This document shows positions 16,583-25,390 of a DNA stretch of 64,000 nucleotides, one piece after another. The notes beneath the pieces were generated by a model. It was not told where the DNA came from, ran no database searches, and saw only the letters and a list, made by a program, of their open reading frames with translations. Numbering within the stretch: position 1 is the first letter of the stretch; every line of letters starts with the position of its first letter. A program made the translations under genes and the position numbers. The DNA is from Geothrix paludis (GTDB taxonomy: Bacteria; Acidobacteriota; Holophagae; Holophagales; Holophagaceae), in contig NZ_JAKZLC010000004.1 of the NCBI RefSeq assembly GCF_022808815.1, positions 124,001-188,000 on the forward strand, in the 5' to 3' direction.

Positions 16583-17851
16583 TCACAGCAACCGCCGCTT
16601 GAGCGCCGCCTGGTCCGCCGCCAGGGGCTCGCAGAGCAGGGGCTTGTCCAGCAGGTCGCTGAGGGACTTGGGCAGCGGGATCTCCCGGCCCAGGGTGGGC
16701 TCCAGGGACTCGCGGAACTTCGCCGGGTGTGCGGTGGCGAGGAAGACGCCCTGCTCGCCTTCGCGCAGCTGGTTCTGCAGGACGCCGCAGGCCACGGCTC
16801 CGTGGGGATCCGCCAGGTAGCCGTCGCGGTCGAGGTCGAGCACGGTCTGCCGCGTCTCTTCGTCCGTGCGGCTGCCCCAGCGCAGGGCCGTGGCCATGGC
16901 GCCGTGGTCGCCCCGGAACAGCGCGTGGATGCGCTCCCAGTTGCTGGGCGCGCCCACGTCCATGGCGTTGGAGAGCGTGGCCACGGAGGGCCGGGGGCGG
17001 TACTCGCCCGTGTCCAGGTAGTCCGGCACCACGCGGTTGGCGTTCGTGGCCACCACGAAGCGGGCGATGGGCGCGCCCGTGGCCTGGGCCAGCAGGCCCG
17101 CGTAGAGGTTGCCGAAGTTGCCGCTGGGCACGGCCACCACCAGCGGGGCGCCGCGTTCCGCCTGGGCCGCAGCCTCGTAGTAGTACAGCAGCTGCGCCAG
17201 GAGGCGGGCGATGTTGATGCTGTTGGCCGATGTCAGCCCTAGGCCGCCGACGAGGTCAGGGTCCTCGAAGGCCCCCTTCACCAGCCGCTGGCAGTCGTCG
17301 AAGGCGCCCTCCACCGCCAGGGCCAGCACGTTGGCGCCGCAGGTGGCGAACTGGCGCTCCTGCAGGGGCGACACGCGGCCCGCGGGATAGAGCACCACGG
17401 CCCGGACGCCCGGCACCCCAAGAAAGGCGCTGGCCACGGCCGCGCCCGTGTCGCCGGAGGTGGCCGTGAGCACGGTGCGCGGCTTCGCGGCGGCATCCAA
17501 GGCCAGCACCCGGGCCAGGAAGCGGGCGCCGAAGTCCTTGAAGGCCAGGGTGGGCCCGTGGAAGAGCTCCAGGGCCGAGAGGCCGGGCCGCACGGGCACC
17601 AGGGGCGCGGGGAAGGTGAAGGCGGCGCGGGCCATGCCCTCCACCTCGGGGCGGGACAGTTCGTCGCTCAGGAGGCGGTGGAGGGTCTCTGCGGATCGCG
17701 TCTGGAAATCCAGCTTCAGCAGATCCACCGCGTCGGCGAAGCGGGGGATCTCGACCGGGGCGAAGAGGCCACCGTCCGGGGCCAGGCCCTGGTGGGCGGC
17801 CTCCAGGAACGTGGCCTGGATGGCAGGATTGCGAGTGCTGGCGAGCTTCAT
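16583..17851 (-). CDS. thrC: Threonine synthase
   Basis: 422 residues, PLP-dependent. The PLP lysine is Lys105 in LAFKDFGARF, and the phosphate-binding loop is seen in PSGNFGNLYAG. The N-terminus NPAIQATFLEA and the GGLFAP stretch are typical of the ThrC family. It converts O-phosphohomoserine to threonine. The ATG overlaps the thrB stop (ATGA), so thrA-thrB-thrC form one coupled operon ending here. About 97 bp separate it from the kinase gene on the same strand downstream. Confidence 0.95.
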   Translation of the reverse strand: MKLASTRNPAIQATFLEAAHQGLAPDGGLFAPVEIPRFADAVDLLKLDFQTRSAETLHRLLSDELSRPEVEGMARAAFTFPAPLVPVRPGLSALELFHGPTLAFKDFGARFLARVLALDAAAKPRTVLTATSGDTGAAVASAFLGVPGVRAVVLYPAGRVSPLQERQFATCGANVLALAVEGAFDDCQRLVKGAFEDPDLVGGLGLTSANSINIARLLAQLLYYYEAAAQAERGAPLVVAVPSGNFGNLYAGLLAQATGAPIARFVVATNANRVVPDYLDTGEYRPRPSVATLSNAMDVGAPSNWERIHALFRGDHGAMATALRWGSRTDEETRQTVLDLDRDGYLADPHGAVACGVLQNQLREGEQGVFLATAHPAKFRESLEPTLGREIPLPKSLSDLLDKPLLCEPLAADQAALKRRLL

Positions 17852-18861
17852 GGCTGGGCCTCGAGGAAGAGGGGGCGGGGCACGGGCGAGAGGAGTCGGG
17901 CGCCCTCCAGATCCAGGGCGCAGATCCAGGTCCGGCTGGCGAGGCCGGCCTGCGCGAAGCCGTGCTGGAGGGCCACCGCCACGGCGCCGGCGTCCGTCTC
18001 GTCGCCGGCCACGGCGAAGATCGACGGACCGGATCCCGACAGGGTGCAGCCCATGGCCCCGGCAGCCAGGGCCCCGTCCTGGGCGGCGCGGAAGCCCGGC
18101 ACCAGGGGGGCGCGGTGGGCCTCCACCAGGGGATCGCGCAGGCAGCGCACCAGGAGGGCCCGATCGCCGGTGTGCAGGGCATGCACGAAGCCCGCGAGGT
18201 TGCCGGCGAAGTCCACCGTATCCACCCAGGCCGGGCGCGCCGGCAGGGCCGCCCGGCTTTGGGCCGTGGGCAGCTGGAACTCCGGGTGGGCCACCACCAG
18301 GAGCAGGTCCGGGGGCCAGGGCAGGCGACGGGCCGCGGGCTTCCCGTCCCGGCCAGGAACGGTCAGCTGGAGGCCGCCCAGCAGGGAGGGGGCCACGTTG
18401 TCCAGGTGGATGCCGCCGCTGGTCGAGCCCTCGGCCCGCCCCGCCAGCTCCAGCAGCTCGGGCACGCCGAGGGGATCGCCACAGAGGGCCTGGAGGGCCG
18501 CCAGGGTGGCCACGATGGAGCTGGCGCTGGAGCCCAGGCCGCTGGCCACGGGGAGGCGCTTCTCCAGGCGCAGGGCGAAGGGGCCGGCCGGGCGGCCCTG
18601 AGCCTTGAGCGCGTCCTGGTAGAGGCCCGCGGCGCGCAGCACGAGGTTGGGACGCGTGTCCCCGGCCAGAGCCGCCGCGAAGGGGCCCTCCAGATGGAAG
18701 GAGGCCTCCGCCGCCGGGGCCGCATGCACGAGGTCGCCCAGGAGGCTGCCATCCAGGGGGGCCAAGGCCCCGCCCAGCAGGTCGAAGCCCGCGGCGAAGT
18801 TGCCGATGCTGGCCGGGGCATAGGCCGTCACGCCGTTCGAACCAAAGCCGGGCTCCGTCAT
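17848..18861 (-). CDS. thrB: Homoserine kinase
   Basis: 337 residues, GHMP kinase family. The ATP-binding glycine/serine-rich loop is [12 protein letters not shown], the N-terminal motif is [17 protein letters not shown], and the third motif is [14 protein letters not shown]. It phosphorylates homoserine. Both ends overlap neighbours by 4 bp (thrA upstream, thrC downstream). Confidence 0.95.
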   Translation of the reverse strand: MTEPGFGSNGVTAYAPASIGNFAAGFDLLGGALAPLDGSLLGDLVHAAPAAEASFHLEGPFAAALAGDTRPNLVLRAAGLYQDALKAQGRPAGPFALRLEKRLPVASGLGSSASSIVATLAALQALCGDPLGVPELLELAGRAEGSTSGGIHLDNVAPSLLGGLQLTVPGRDGKPAARRLPWPPDLLLVVAHPEFQLPTAQSRAALPARPAWVDTVDFAGNLAGFVHALHTGDRALLVRCLRDPLVEAHRAPLVPGFRAAQDGALAAGAMGCTLSGSGPSIFAVAGDETDAGAVAVALQHGFAQAGLASRTWICALDLEGARLLSPVPRPLFLEAQP

Positions 18862-21341
18862 GAGGACCTCCGCCGCGAGGGCCGGGCGCCGCCGGGCACC
18901 AGGCGCAGCACGTCCGCCAGCACACCCGCGGCCGTCACCTCCGCGCCCGCACCATAGCCGCGGATGACCATGGGATGCGGCTGGTAGCGCTCGGTGAGCA
19001 GGGCCAGGGCGTTCTCGCCGCCCTTGATGGCCATGAAGGGATGCTCCCCATCCACGGGCAGCAGCCCCACGCGACAGCCGCTGTCCGAAAGACTGCCCAC
19101 GTAGCGCAGGGTCTTTCCCTCGGCTTTCAGGGCCGCCAGGCGCTCGCGGAAGGGCGCGTCCAGCTCCGGTAGCCGCGCCATGAAGGTGGGGATGTCGCCG
19201 CTGGCGTCGAAGGACGCGGGCAGCAGGCCCTCCACCTGGACATCGGCCAGCTCCAGCTCCATGCCCAGCTCCCGGGCCAGGATGAGGAGCTTGCGGGCCA
19301 CGTCCATGCCGCTGAGGTCGTCCCGGGGATCGGGCTCGGTGAAGCCGCTCTCCTTGGCGGACCGCACGGCCTCCGACAGGGGCACGCCGTCCCCCAGCAG
19401 ACCCAGGATGTACGACATGGACCCGGAGAGGATGCCCTCGGCGCGCAGTACGCGGTCGCCGGTGAGCACCAGGTTCTTCACGGTGTCGATGATGGGCAGG
19501 CCCGCGCCCACGTTGGCCTCGTAGAGGAAGCGCAGGCCGCGCCGCGACGAGCGCTCCCGCAGCTCGCGGTAGAAGGCCTGGGAGGCGCTGTTGGCCTTCT
19601 TGTTGGCGGTGACCACGTGGAAGCCCGCGTCGAAGAGCTCCGGATAGCGGCCCGCCAGCTCGCCGCTGGTGGTGCAGTCCACCAGCACGGAGAGGGCCGG
19701 CGGGCCGTTGCGTACCACCGCCATCAGGCGGTCCAGGTCCATGGGCTCGCCCTGGGCCAGGTCCTCGCGCCAGTGGTCCAGGTCCAGGCCCTTGGCGTCC
19801 AGGCGCATGCGGCGGCTGGTGGCGATGGTGGTCACCCGCAGGTCCAGGCCCTGCGCAGCCAGCTTGGCCTGCTGCCGCTGGATCTGGCCCAGGAGGCTGC
19901 CGCCCACGTTGCCGGCCCCCAGCAGGTGCACGTCCACCACCACCTGGGTCCGGAAGAAGCGGCGGTGGATGTGTGGCAGGGCGCGGGCGCCCTCGGCCTC
20001 CTCCACCACGGCGGAGATGATGCGCTCGCTGGCCCCCTGGGCGATGGCCACCACGTTGCAGCCCACCTCCGCCAGCGCGTCGAAGAAGGTGCCCGCCACG
20101 CCGGCCCGGGTGCGCATGCCGTCGCCCACGATGCTGAGGACGGAGAGGCCGTCACGCAGGTCCAGGGGATCCAGGAAGCCCGCCGCCAGCTCCGCGGGGA
20201 AGGCCTCCTGGATGGCGGCCACGGCGCCAGGCCCGTCCGCCTGGCGCACGGCGAAGCAGATGGACAGCTCGGACGAGCTCTGGGTGATGAGCACCACGGA
20301 GATGCCCTTGCGCGCCAGGGCGCCGAACACGCGGCCCGCGATGCCGGGCACGCCCAGCATGCCCGGGCCCGTGAGGTTTACCACCGACAGCCCCCGCAGG
20401 AAGGAGATGCCCCGCACGCCGCTGGGGGGCGGCGGCACGGCCTCGCGGATCACGGTGCCGGGGTGGGCGGGATCGAAGCTGCTGCATACCCGCACGGGGA
20501 TGCCCCGCTCCCGCACGGGGGGGATGGTCTTGGGATGGAGCACCTTGGCGCCGAAGAAGGAGAGCTCCATGGCCTCCTCGAAGCTGGCCTCCGGCAGGGG
20601 GAAGGCCTCGGGCACCAGCCTGGGATCGGCGCTGTAGAGGCCCACTACGTCGGTCCAGATCTCCAGCAGGTCCGCCTCCAGGGCCGCGGCGGCGAGCGCC
20701 GCGCTGTGATCGGAACCGCCCCGGCCCAGGGACAGGATGCGCCCCTGCTCGTCGCCGCCGAAGAAGCCCGGCAGCACCCACAGGCCGCCCTCCCCCGCCT
20801 TCACCGCGGCGAAGCGGGCCCCGGTCTCCGCCAGGCAGGGCCGGGCCTGGAGGGGGTCGCCCTCCACACGGACGTATTCCACCGGATCCAGGTAGCGGGG
20901 CTCCAGCCCCCGGGCCCTCAGCAGGGCCACGAGGATGGCGCAGGAAGCCCGCTCACCCAGGCTGGAGACCTGCGCCCGCACCGAAGGCGGCCCCTCCTCC
21001 AGCAGGGCCATGCCGTGGAGCAGGCGGCGGCCCAGTGTCTCCAGCTCGTCCAGCTCCGCGCGGAGGCTTGCCGCGCCCGGCCCCAGCTCCCCCGCCAGGG
21101 CTTCCACCACCTCGGCGTGGAGGGCCCGGAAGGTGTCCATGAGGCGGTCCGCCGCGGCGGGGTCCGGCACGCGTCCGTCGTTCACCAGCAGGTTCGTCAC
21201 CCCGGCCATGGCGGAGGCCACGACGCAGACGCGGTGGGTGGTCCGGGCGGCGCCCACCAGGTCCGCCACGGTGCGGAGCCGCGCGGCGCCGGCGACGCTG
21301 GTGCCGCCGAATTTCATGACGCGGATGGGAGTGGGCTGCAT
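18858..21341 (-). CDS. thrA: Bifunctional aspartate kinase / homoserine dehydrogenase
   Basis: 827 residues, the length of ThrA. The N-terminal aspartokinase starts with KFGGTSVA (10-17) and ends in ACT-like regulatory repeats ([20 protein letters not shown] and [20 protein letters not shown]). The homoserine dehydrogenase part starts near [15 protein letters not shown] and has [10 protein letters not shown] and NVGAGLPII. It commits aspartate to homoserine and threonine and is normally feedback-inhibited by threonine. GGAG precedes the ATG by 6 bp. A hairpin terminator and a Thr-rich leader frame lie upstream; see those entries. Confidence 0.96.
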   Translation of the reverse strand: MQPTPIRVMKFGGTSVAGAARLRTVADLVGAARTTHRVCVVASAMAGVTNLLVNDGRVPDPAAADRLMDTFRALHAEVVEALAGELGPGAASLRAELDELETLGRRLLHGMALLEEGPPSVRAQVSSLGERASCAILVALLRARGLEPRYLDPVEYVRVEGDPLQARPCLAETGARFAAVKAGEGGLWVLPGFFGGDEQGRILSLGRGGSDHSAALAAAALEADLLEIWTDVVGLYSADPRLVPEAFPLPEASFEEAMELSFFGAKVLHPKTIPPVRERGIPVRVCSSFDPAHPGTVIREAVPPPPSGVRGISFLRGLSVVNLTGPGMLGVPGIAGRVFGALARKGISVVLITQSSSELSICFAVRQADGPGAVAAIQEAFPAELAAGFLDPLDLRDGLSVLSIVGDGMRTRAGVAGTFFDALAEVGCNVVAIAQGASERIISAVVEEAEGARALPHIHRRFFRTQVVVDVHLLGAGNVGGSLLGQIQRQQAKLAAQGLDLRVTTIATSRRMRLDAKGLDLDHWREDLAQGEPMDLDRLMAVVRNGPPALSVLVDCTTSGELAGRYPELFDAGFHVVTANKKANSASQAFYRELRERSSRRGLRFLYEANVGAGLPIIDTVKNLVLTGDRVLRAEGILSGSMSYILGLLGDGVPLSEAVRSAKESGFTEPDPRDDLSGMDVARKLLILARELGMELELADVQVEGLLPASFDASGDIPTFMARLPELDAPFRERLAALKAEGKTLRYVGSLSDSGCRVGLLPVDGEHPFMAIKGGENALALLTERYQPHPMVIRGYGAGAEVTAAGVLADVLRLVPGGARPSRRRSS

Positions 21342-21351
21342 GGGGGGCTCC

Positions 21352-21379
21352 GTCGGATCAAAACAGTCGGATCAAAACA
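21352..21379. repeat. Perfect 14-bp tandem duplication before thrA
   Basis: GTCGGATCAAAACA occurs twice without spacer (21352-21365, 21366-21379). It lies between the attenuator hairpin and the thrA start and overlaps the terminator's A-run (U-run in RNA). It probably arose by slippage or local duplication. Confidence 0.85.
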
Positions 21380-21404
21380 GAAAGCCCCGCGGGGTGCGCG
21401 GGGC
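21374..21404 (-). terminator. Intrinsic terminator / attenuator before thrA
   Basis: Read on the minus strand, GCCCCGCG, loop CACCC and CGCGGGGC form a perfect 8-bp G+C stem followed by TTTCTGTTTT. It sits about 22 bp after the leader-frame stop and about 33 bp before the thrA ATG, exactly where an attenuator belongs. Alternative pairing would be needed for control; CGCGG in the last leader codons could pair with CCGCG of the terminator's 5' arm. Confidence 0.8.
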
Positions 21405-21426
21405 CGAATCTGAAGGAAGGGTCAGG

Positions 21427-21573
21427 TCAGGCGCCGCGGTGGTCCGGGTGCGTAATGGTACCGTTGGTGGTGGTCATAAAGCTGGACATGCCGGTGCCCA
21501 TCGCGCCCAGGCGCGCGGCGCCCATCGCGGAGATCCGCGAGGCACTCAGGAGCTGTTCAGACACTCGAACCAT
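21427..21573 (-). CDS. thrL: Putative threonine operon leader peptide (thrL-like)
   Basis: A short frame ending FMTTTNGTITHPDHRGA lies directly upstream of a terminator and thrA. It holds a Thr-Thr-Thr-Asn-Gly-Thr-Ile-Thr run, i.e. clustered codons for threonine and isoleucine, the control amino acids of the E. coli thrL leader. The start is uncertain: 48 residues from the ATG at 21573, or 20 residues from 21489 (MSSFMTTT). The 21573 start lies where transcription would begin from the promoter proposed here, implying leaderless translation. Ribosome stalling at these codons when charged tRNA-Thr or tRNA-Ile is scarce would favour read-through into thrABC. The role is inferred from content and position. 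Confidence 0.7.
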   Translation of the reverse strand: MVRVSEQLLSASRISAMGAARLGAMGTGMSSFMTTTNGTITHPDHRGA

Positions 21574-21580
21574 GTCCGAC

Positions 21581-21608
21581 ATCATCCGGGAAGATGGTGG
21601 AAAGTCAA
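21581..21608 (-). promoter_or_regulatory. Candidate promoter for the thr leader and operon
   Basis: On the minus strand TTGACT (21608-21603), a 16-bp spacer and GATGAT (21586-21581) resemble sigma-70 -35 and -10 boxes. Initiation about 7 bp downstream would fall at or next to the ATG at 21573. The -35 overlaps the stop codon of the upstream transporter gene. Confidence 0.45.
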
Positions 21609-22879
21609 TCAAATTGCTTCACACGACGGCCCAGGGCCACGCTGCTGCCCAGCCACAATCCTGAGCAGCCCACCGCGGCCAGGCCCACGGGGATGGCCAG
21701 GGCCGCGAAGGCCGTGGGGGCCCAGACCCCCAGCAGGTCGCCGCCGCGGTAGATGAAGGTGTCGATGAAGGGCTTCGACTTGTAGCGCTCCTCGGGGCCC
21801 AGCGGGATGTAGAGGATCTCCCGGGCCGGGCGGTCCACAGCGTAGTGGAGGCCCCGGCGCAGCACCTGGAACAGGGCCATGACGCCGAAGGTGGGCCAGG
21901 CCCACAGGGCGCCGAAACCCGCCAGGCTCAGCACCGGCAGGATGGACAGCACCACCGGGACGCCCAGGGCCGTGATGAGGCGGCCCGTGAAGAACACCTG
22001 GGTGACCAGGGTGAGGACGTTCACCCAGAGGTCGATGCGGGCGAAGGCCGCCGTGCGCGCCGCCGTGCCGTGGAAGGTGCGCTCGACGATGGCGCCCTGC
22101 TGCAGGTAGAGGAAGGTGCTGGTGATGGTGAAGAGCAGGATGTAGGCGCAGATGAGCTGGAGGTAGCGGGAGGTGGCGATGAGGCGCAGGCCCGCCAGCA
22201 GGCCCGGCCCCGGTTCCCGCGCTCCGTGGGCCACGTCGCCCAGGGCGAAGATCGCCGCCAGGCGCTTCACGCACTGCACGGCCAGTTCCAGCGTCAGCGC
22301 GGAGAGCAGCAGGAGGGAGAGAGGATCCACCTTCACCTGGAGGCCGCCCAGGGCGGCCCCCTTCGTGAGGGCCCCCGTCACCGCCGCGCCGGCGATGGCC
22401 CCCAGGCTCCCGCCCATGGCGATGAACCCGAAGAGCCGCTTGCCCTGGGGCTCGGACCACACGTCGGACATGAGGCCCCAGAACACGGACACCACGAAGA
22501 GGTTGAAGACGCTGAGCCAGATGTAGAAGGCGTAGCCCAGCGCCGCGCCGCCGTGGCCCGGCAGCAGGCGGAAGGCCAGGAAGAAGGCCACCATGTTCAA
22601 GGCGAAGAAGCGGTAGGCCCAGGGGATGAAGCGCCGCCGCGGCAGCTTCGACACCAGGGCGGCGAAGGCCGGGTTCGCCAGGGCCATGGCCAGCAGGGTG
22701 CCCGTCATGAGCCAGGGCAGCTTGTCCGCGCCCCGGGCGATGCCCATGGCCTCGCGCACGGGCCGCAGCAGGTAGTAGCCGAAGAGCAGCAGGAAGAAGT
22801 ACAGGGCGGACCAGGCCAGGGCCGGGGCCTCGCCCTCCTCCAGCATCACGAGGCGACGGAGCAGGCGGGCGGGCGTCAT
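21605..22879 (-). CDS. MFS-fold transporter, NTP/NDP exchange-like
   Basis: 424 residues, about twelve hydrophobic segments. The start (YFFLLLFGYYLLRPVREAMG, then GADKLPWLMTGT) is typical of the bacterial branch related to ADP/ATP translocases, often annotated as NTP/NDP exchange or MFS transporter. Further landmarks are FWGLMSDVWSEPQGKRLFGF and RPAREILYIPLGPEERYKSK. In free-living bacteria these proteins have no proven substrate. Its 3' end overlaps the putative thr promoter. It is divergent from the epimerase-like gene. Confidence 0.8.
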   Translation of the reverse strand: MTPARLLRRLVMLEEGEAPALAWSALYFFLLLFGYYLLRPVREAMGIARGADKLPWLMTGTLLAMALANPAFAALVSKLPRRRFIPWAYRFFALNMVAFFLAFRLLPGHGGAALGYAFYIWLSVFNLFVVSVFWGLMSDVWSEPQGKRLFGFIAMGGSLGAIAGAAVTGALTKGAALGGLQVKVDPLSLLLLSALTLELAVQCVKRLAAIFALGDVAHGAREPGPGLLAGLRLIATSRYLQLICAYILLFTITSTFLYLQQGAIVERTFHGTAARTAAFARIDLWVNVLTLVTQVFFTGRLITALGVPVVLSILPVLSLAGFGALWAWPTFGVMALFQVLRRGLHYAVDRPAREILYIPLGPEERYKSKPFIDTFIYRGGDLLGVWAPTAFAALAIPVGLAAVGCSGLWLGSSVALGRRVKQFD

Positions 22880-22897
22880 GGGACTCCGGAAAAGATG

Positions 22898-22925
22898 TTG
22901 CGGATGCGAATGGGAGGAGTATATA
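22898..22925 (+). promoter_or_regulatory. Sigma-70-like promoter of the epimerase-like gene
   Basis: TTGCGG (22898-22903), a 16-bp spacer and TATATA (22920-22925) lie about 45 bp before the ATG at 22971. The same TTGCGG with 16-bp spacing precedes the polysaccharide deacetylase gene. GGAGG precedes this ATG. Confidence 0.6.
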
Positions 22926-22970
22926 TCGATTCACGATGCATCAGCCCCAACCCGATCGCCGGAGGTTCCT

Positions 22971-24098
22971 ATGACCGTCTCCCGCCGCGAGTTCCTCCAG
23001 TGGTCAGCCGCCGCCTCGGCCCTGGCGGCCACGGGATGCCGCCTGTCCACCACGCCCGCCAAGGCCGCGCCCAAGCGCATCCTCATTCTCGGCGGCACGG
23101 GCTTCCTGGGCCCCGCCACCATCGAGATCGCCCAGAGCCGCGGTCACCACGTGACCATGTTCAACCGCGGGAAGACGCGCCCCGACCTCTTCCCCGGTGT
23201 GGAGAAGCTGCACGGCGATCGCGACCCGAAGAAGGGCGAGGGCCTGAAGGCCCTGGAGACGGGCACCTGGGACGCCGTCATCGACAACAGTGCCTACTAC
23301 CCGCGCATGGTGGCCGCCTCCGCCGGCATGCTGGCGCCTCGCGTGAAGCAGTACCTGATCATCTCCAGCATCAGCGCCTACAAGGAACCCAACCCCGAGA
23401 ACGGCACCGAGGACGCGCCCCTGGCGACCCTGGCCGATCCCGCCGTCGAGGAGATGGGGAAGGAATACCAGAACTACGGCGGCCTCAAGGCCCTCTGCGA
23501 GCAGGCGGCCCAGAAGGCCCTGCCCGGCCGCACGGCGGTGATCCGGCCCGGCTACATCGTGGGCCCCGATGATCCCTCGGGCCGCTTCACCTACTGGCCC
23601 GTGCGCTTCGACAGGGGCGGCGAGCTCGCCGTGCCCGGCGGCGCGTCCGATCCGGTGCAGATCATCGATGTCCGCGACCTGGCGGCCTGGCTGGTGCATC
23701 TGGTGGAGCAGGGCACCGTGGGCACCTTCAATGCCTGCGGCCCCGACAAGCGCCTGGCCTGGGGCAGCCTCGTGGAAGCCTTCCAGAAGGCCGGGAACGC
23801 GAACGCCAAGCCGGTCTGGATTCCCACGGAGTTCATGGCCAAGCAGAAGGACATCGAGTTCCCCATCTGGGCCCCCTACGCGGGCGAGACCAAGGGCTTC
23901 CACACCTGGCGCAACGACCGCGCCGTGAAGGCCGGCCTGCGCTTCCGCCCCGCCCTCGAGACCGTGAAGGACACCCTGGCCTGGTACAAGACGCAGGAGA
24001 AGGTGGAGAAGGGCCGCACCAAGCTCGCCGGCCCCAGTGCCGAAGCCGAGGCCAAGCTCATCGCAGCCTGGCGTGCGGCATCCAAGCTCAAGGGCTGA
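22971..24098 (+). CDS. Tat-exported NAD-dependent epimerase/dehydratase-like protein
   Basis: 375 residues. The N-terminus has a twin-arginine motif SRREFLQ (4-10) and a hydrophobic stretch ending in ATGC (Cys23), which could also be a lipobox. A Rossmann fold of the extended SDR type follows, with GGTGFLG (41-47) as the nucleotide-binding loop. The usual YxxxK pair is seen in YGGLKALCEQA. Such proteins carry bound NAD(P) out through Tat, probably acting on a sugar or similar substrate in the periplasm. Substrate unknown. Confidence 0.85.
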   Translation: MTVSRREFLQWSAAASALAATGCRLSTTPAKAAPKRILILGGTGFLGPATIEIAQSRGHHVTMFNRGKTRPDLFPGVEKLHGDRDPKKGEGLKALETGTWDAVIDNSAYYPRMVAASAGMLAPRVKQYLIISSISAYKEPNPENGTEDAPLATLADPAVEEMGKEYQNYGGLKALCEQAAQKALPGRTAVIRPGYIVGPDDPSGRFTYWPVRFDRGGELAVPGGASDPVQIIDVRDLAAWLVHLVEQGTVGTFNACGPDKRLAWGSLVEAFQKAGNANAKPVWIPTEFMAKQKDIEFPIWAPYAGETKGFHTWRNDRAVKAGLRFRPALETVKDTLAWYKTQEKVEKGRTKLAGPSAEAEAKLIAAWRAASKLKG

Positions 24099-24172
24099 CC
24101 GGATCCGCCCCTCCGTGGATGCAGGCCCCATGCGACAATGGCCTCCATCCACGGCGAGCGACAAGGATCCCC

Positions 24173-24739
24173 ATGACCTCCCAGCCCGATAAAGCGCCCA
24201 AGAAGGACAAGCCGAAGAAGCAGACGCCGGAGCAGCGCCAGGAGCTCATGCGCTACAACCGCATGATGTACGGCCCCACGGCGAAGGAGATGAAGCCCGC
24301 CGCGAAGAAGGTCAACTTCGGGGCGGCCTACCTGGATCACCCGAAGTTCCAGAGCCTGATGACCGCCTTCAAGCGGGGCACGGCCTTCAAGTTCGAGGTC
24401 ACGGACAAGGGCAAGACCTACACCATCGCCACGGATGGGACGGACATCCTGTTCAACGGGAAGACCATCTTCTATTCCCGCCCCATGAACAAGTACGAGG
24501 ACCACCTGCTCCTCGACCGCGTCTCCATGACCCAGTACCAGACGACGGATGCGCTCATCCACCTGGCCTTCGCCGTGCTGCGCAGCCTTCCGGAGCTCGC
24601 CGGGCATTCGCTGGTGTACATGGAGCATCAGTTCTACTACGGCGCGGAGCCCCTGGAGGACGGCGTGGCCCAGCAGGGACCCAACCTCCTGCTCGGTTCC
24701 TATCGGCACAGCAAGGTCCAGGAAAAGACCCGGGGCTAG
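24173..24739 (+). CDS. Conserved hypothetical protein
   Basis: 188 residues, not recognised. The first 20 or so residues are Lys/Pro-rich and probably disordered (KAPKKDKPKKQTPEQRQEL). The rest alternates charged and aromatic residues (FKFEVTDKGKTYTIATDGT, RPMNKYEDHLLLDR) and looks like a soluble alpha/beta domain. No signal peptide, membrane segment or metal motif is visible. AAGGA precedes the ATG. It converges on the CBS-domain gene with a 16-bp gap. Confidence 0.75.
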   Translation: MTSQPDKAPKKDKPKKQTPEQRQELMRYNRMMYGPTAKEMKPAAKKVNFGAAYLDHPKFQSLMTAFKRGTAFKFEVTDKGKTYTIATDGTDILFNGKTIFYSRPMNKYEDHLLLDRVSMTQYQTTDALIHLAFAVLRSLPELAGHSLVYMEHQFYYGAEPLEDGVAQQGPNLLLGSYRHSKVQEKTRG

Positions 24740-24755
24740 GCACAGGCCGGACGGG

Positions 24756-25184
24756 TCAGTTCTGGATGTAGTGCACCAGCTGCTCGATGGTGAACTGCTG
24801 GTCGGAGATGGTCTCCTTCACCAGGTCGCCGATGGAGAGGATGCCCAGCACCTCGTTGTGCTCCGAAAGGACCGGCAGGTGGCGGATGTGCTTGCCCGTC
24901 ATGAGGGCCATGCACTCCTCCACGGTCTCGCCCAGGGTCACGCAGCTCACCCGCTCGCTCATGATCTCTCGCACGAGGGTGTCCTTCGAGGACTTGCCCT
25001 TGAGGATGATCTTCCGCGCGTAGTCCCGCTCCGAGAAGATCCCCACCAGGCGGCCCCCCTCCAGCACCAGCAGGGCGCCGATGTCGTGCTGGGCCAGCAG
25101 GGTCAGCGCCGTGAACACCGTGTCGTCGGGGCCTACCGAAACCAAGGGCTTCTTGCCTTGGATCAACTGGGCGAGTGGTCGCAT
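24756..25184 (-). CDS. CBS-domain pair protein
   Basis: 142 residues made of two CBS motifs (about 8-60 and 75-130): VFTALTLLAQHDIGALLVLE with GIFSERDYARK, then VEECMALMTGKHIRHLPVLS with GILSIGDLVK. Stand-alone CBS pairs bind adenine nucleotides and act as cytoplasmic energy sensors; their targets are rarely known. The ATG at 25184 has GGGGAGG at good spacing. An upstream in-frame extension to 25307 lacks such a site. Confidence 0.9.
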   Translation of the reverse strand: MRPLAQLIQGKKPLVSVGPDDTVFTALTLLAQHDIGALLVLEGGRLVGIFSERDYARKIILKGKSSKDTLVREIMSERVSCVTLGETVEECMALMTGKHIRHLPVLSEHNEVLGILSIGDLVKETISDQQFTIEQLVHYIQN

Positions 25185-25390
25185 GCGTGCCTCCCCGGCG
25201 CCGGGCTGGATGGAATGGATGGCCCTGACTATACGGCCAAGGGCGGCCCAGTGGGACCCTCCGGTTCCGGGAATTCGTGATCCATGGCGTGGATTTCCCC
25301 GGGGCAACGCATTTATGATGCATGGGTCAGCTTTTTGAAAGCCTGCCCGGACCTGCGCTCAGGGCCGCGGAATGCCTCGAAGGATCGCCC

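Noticed and set aside
14794-16602. Plus-strand frame of 602 codons opposite the hybrid kinase
   Set aside because: No recognisable domain; the minus-strand kinase has all expected boxes.
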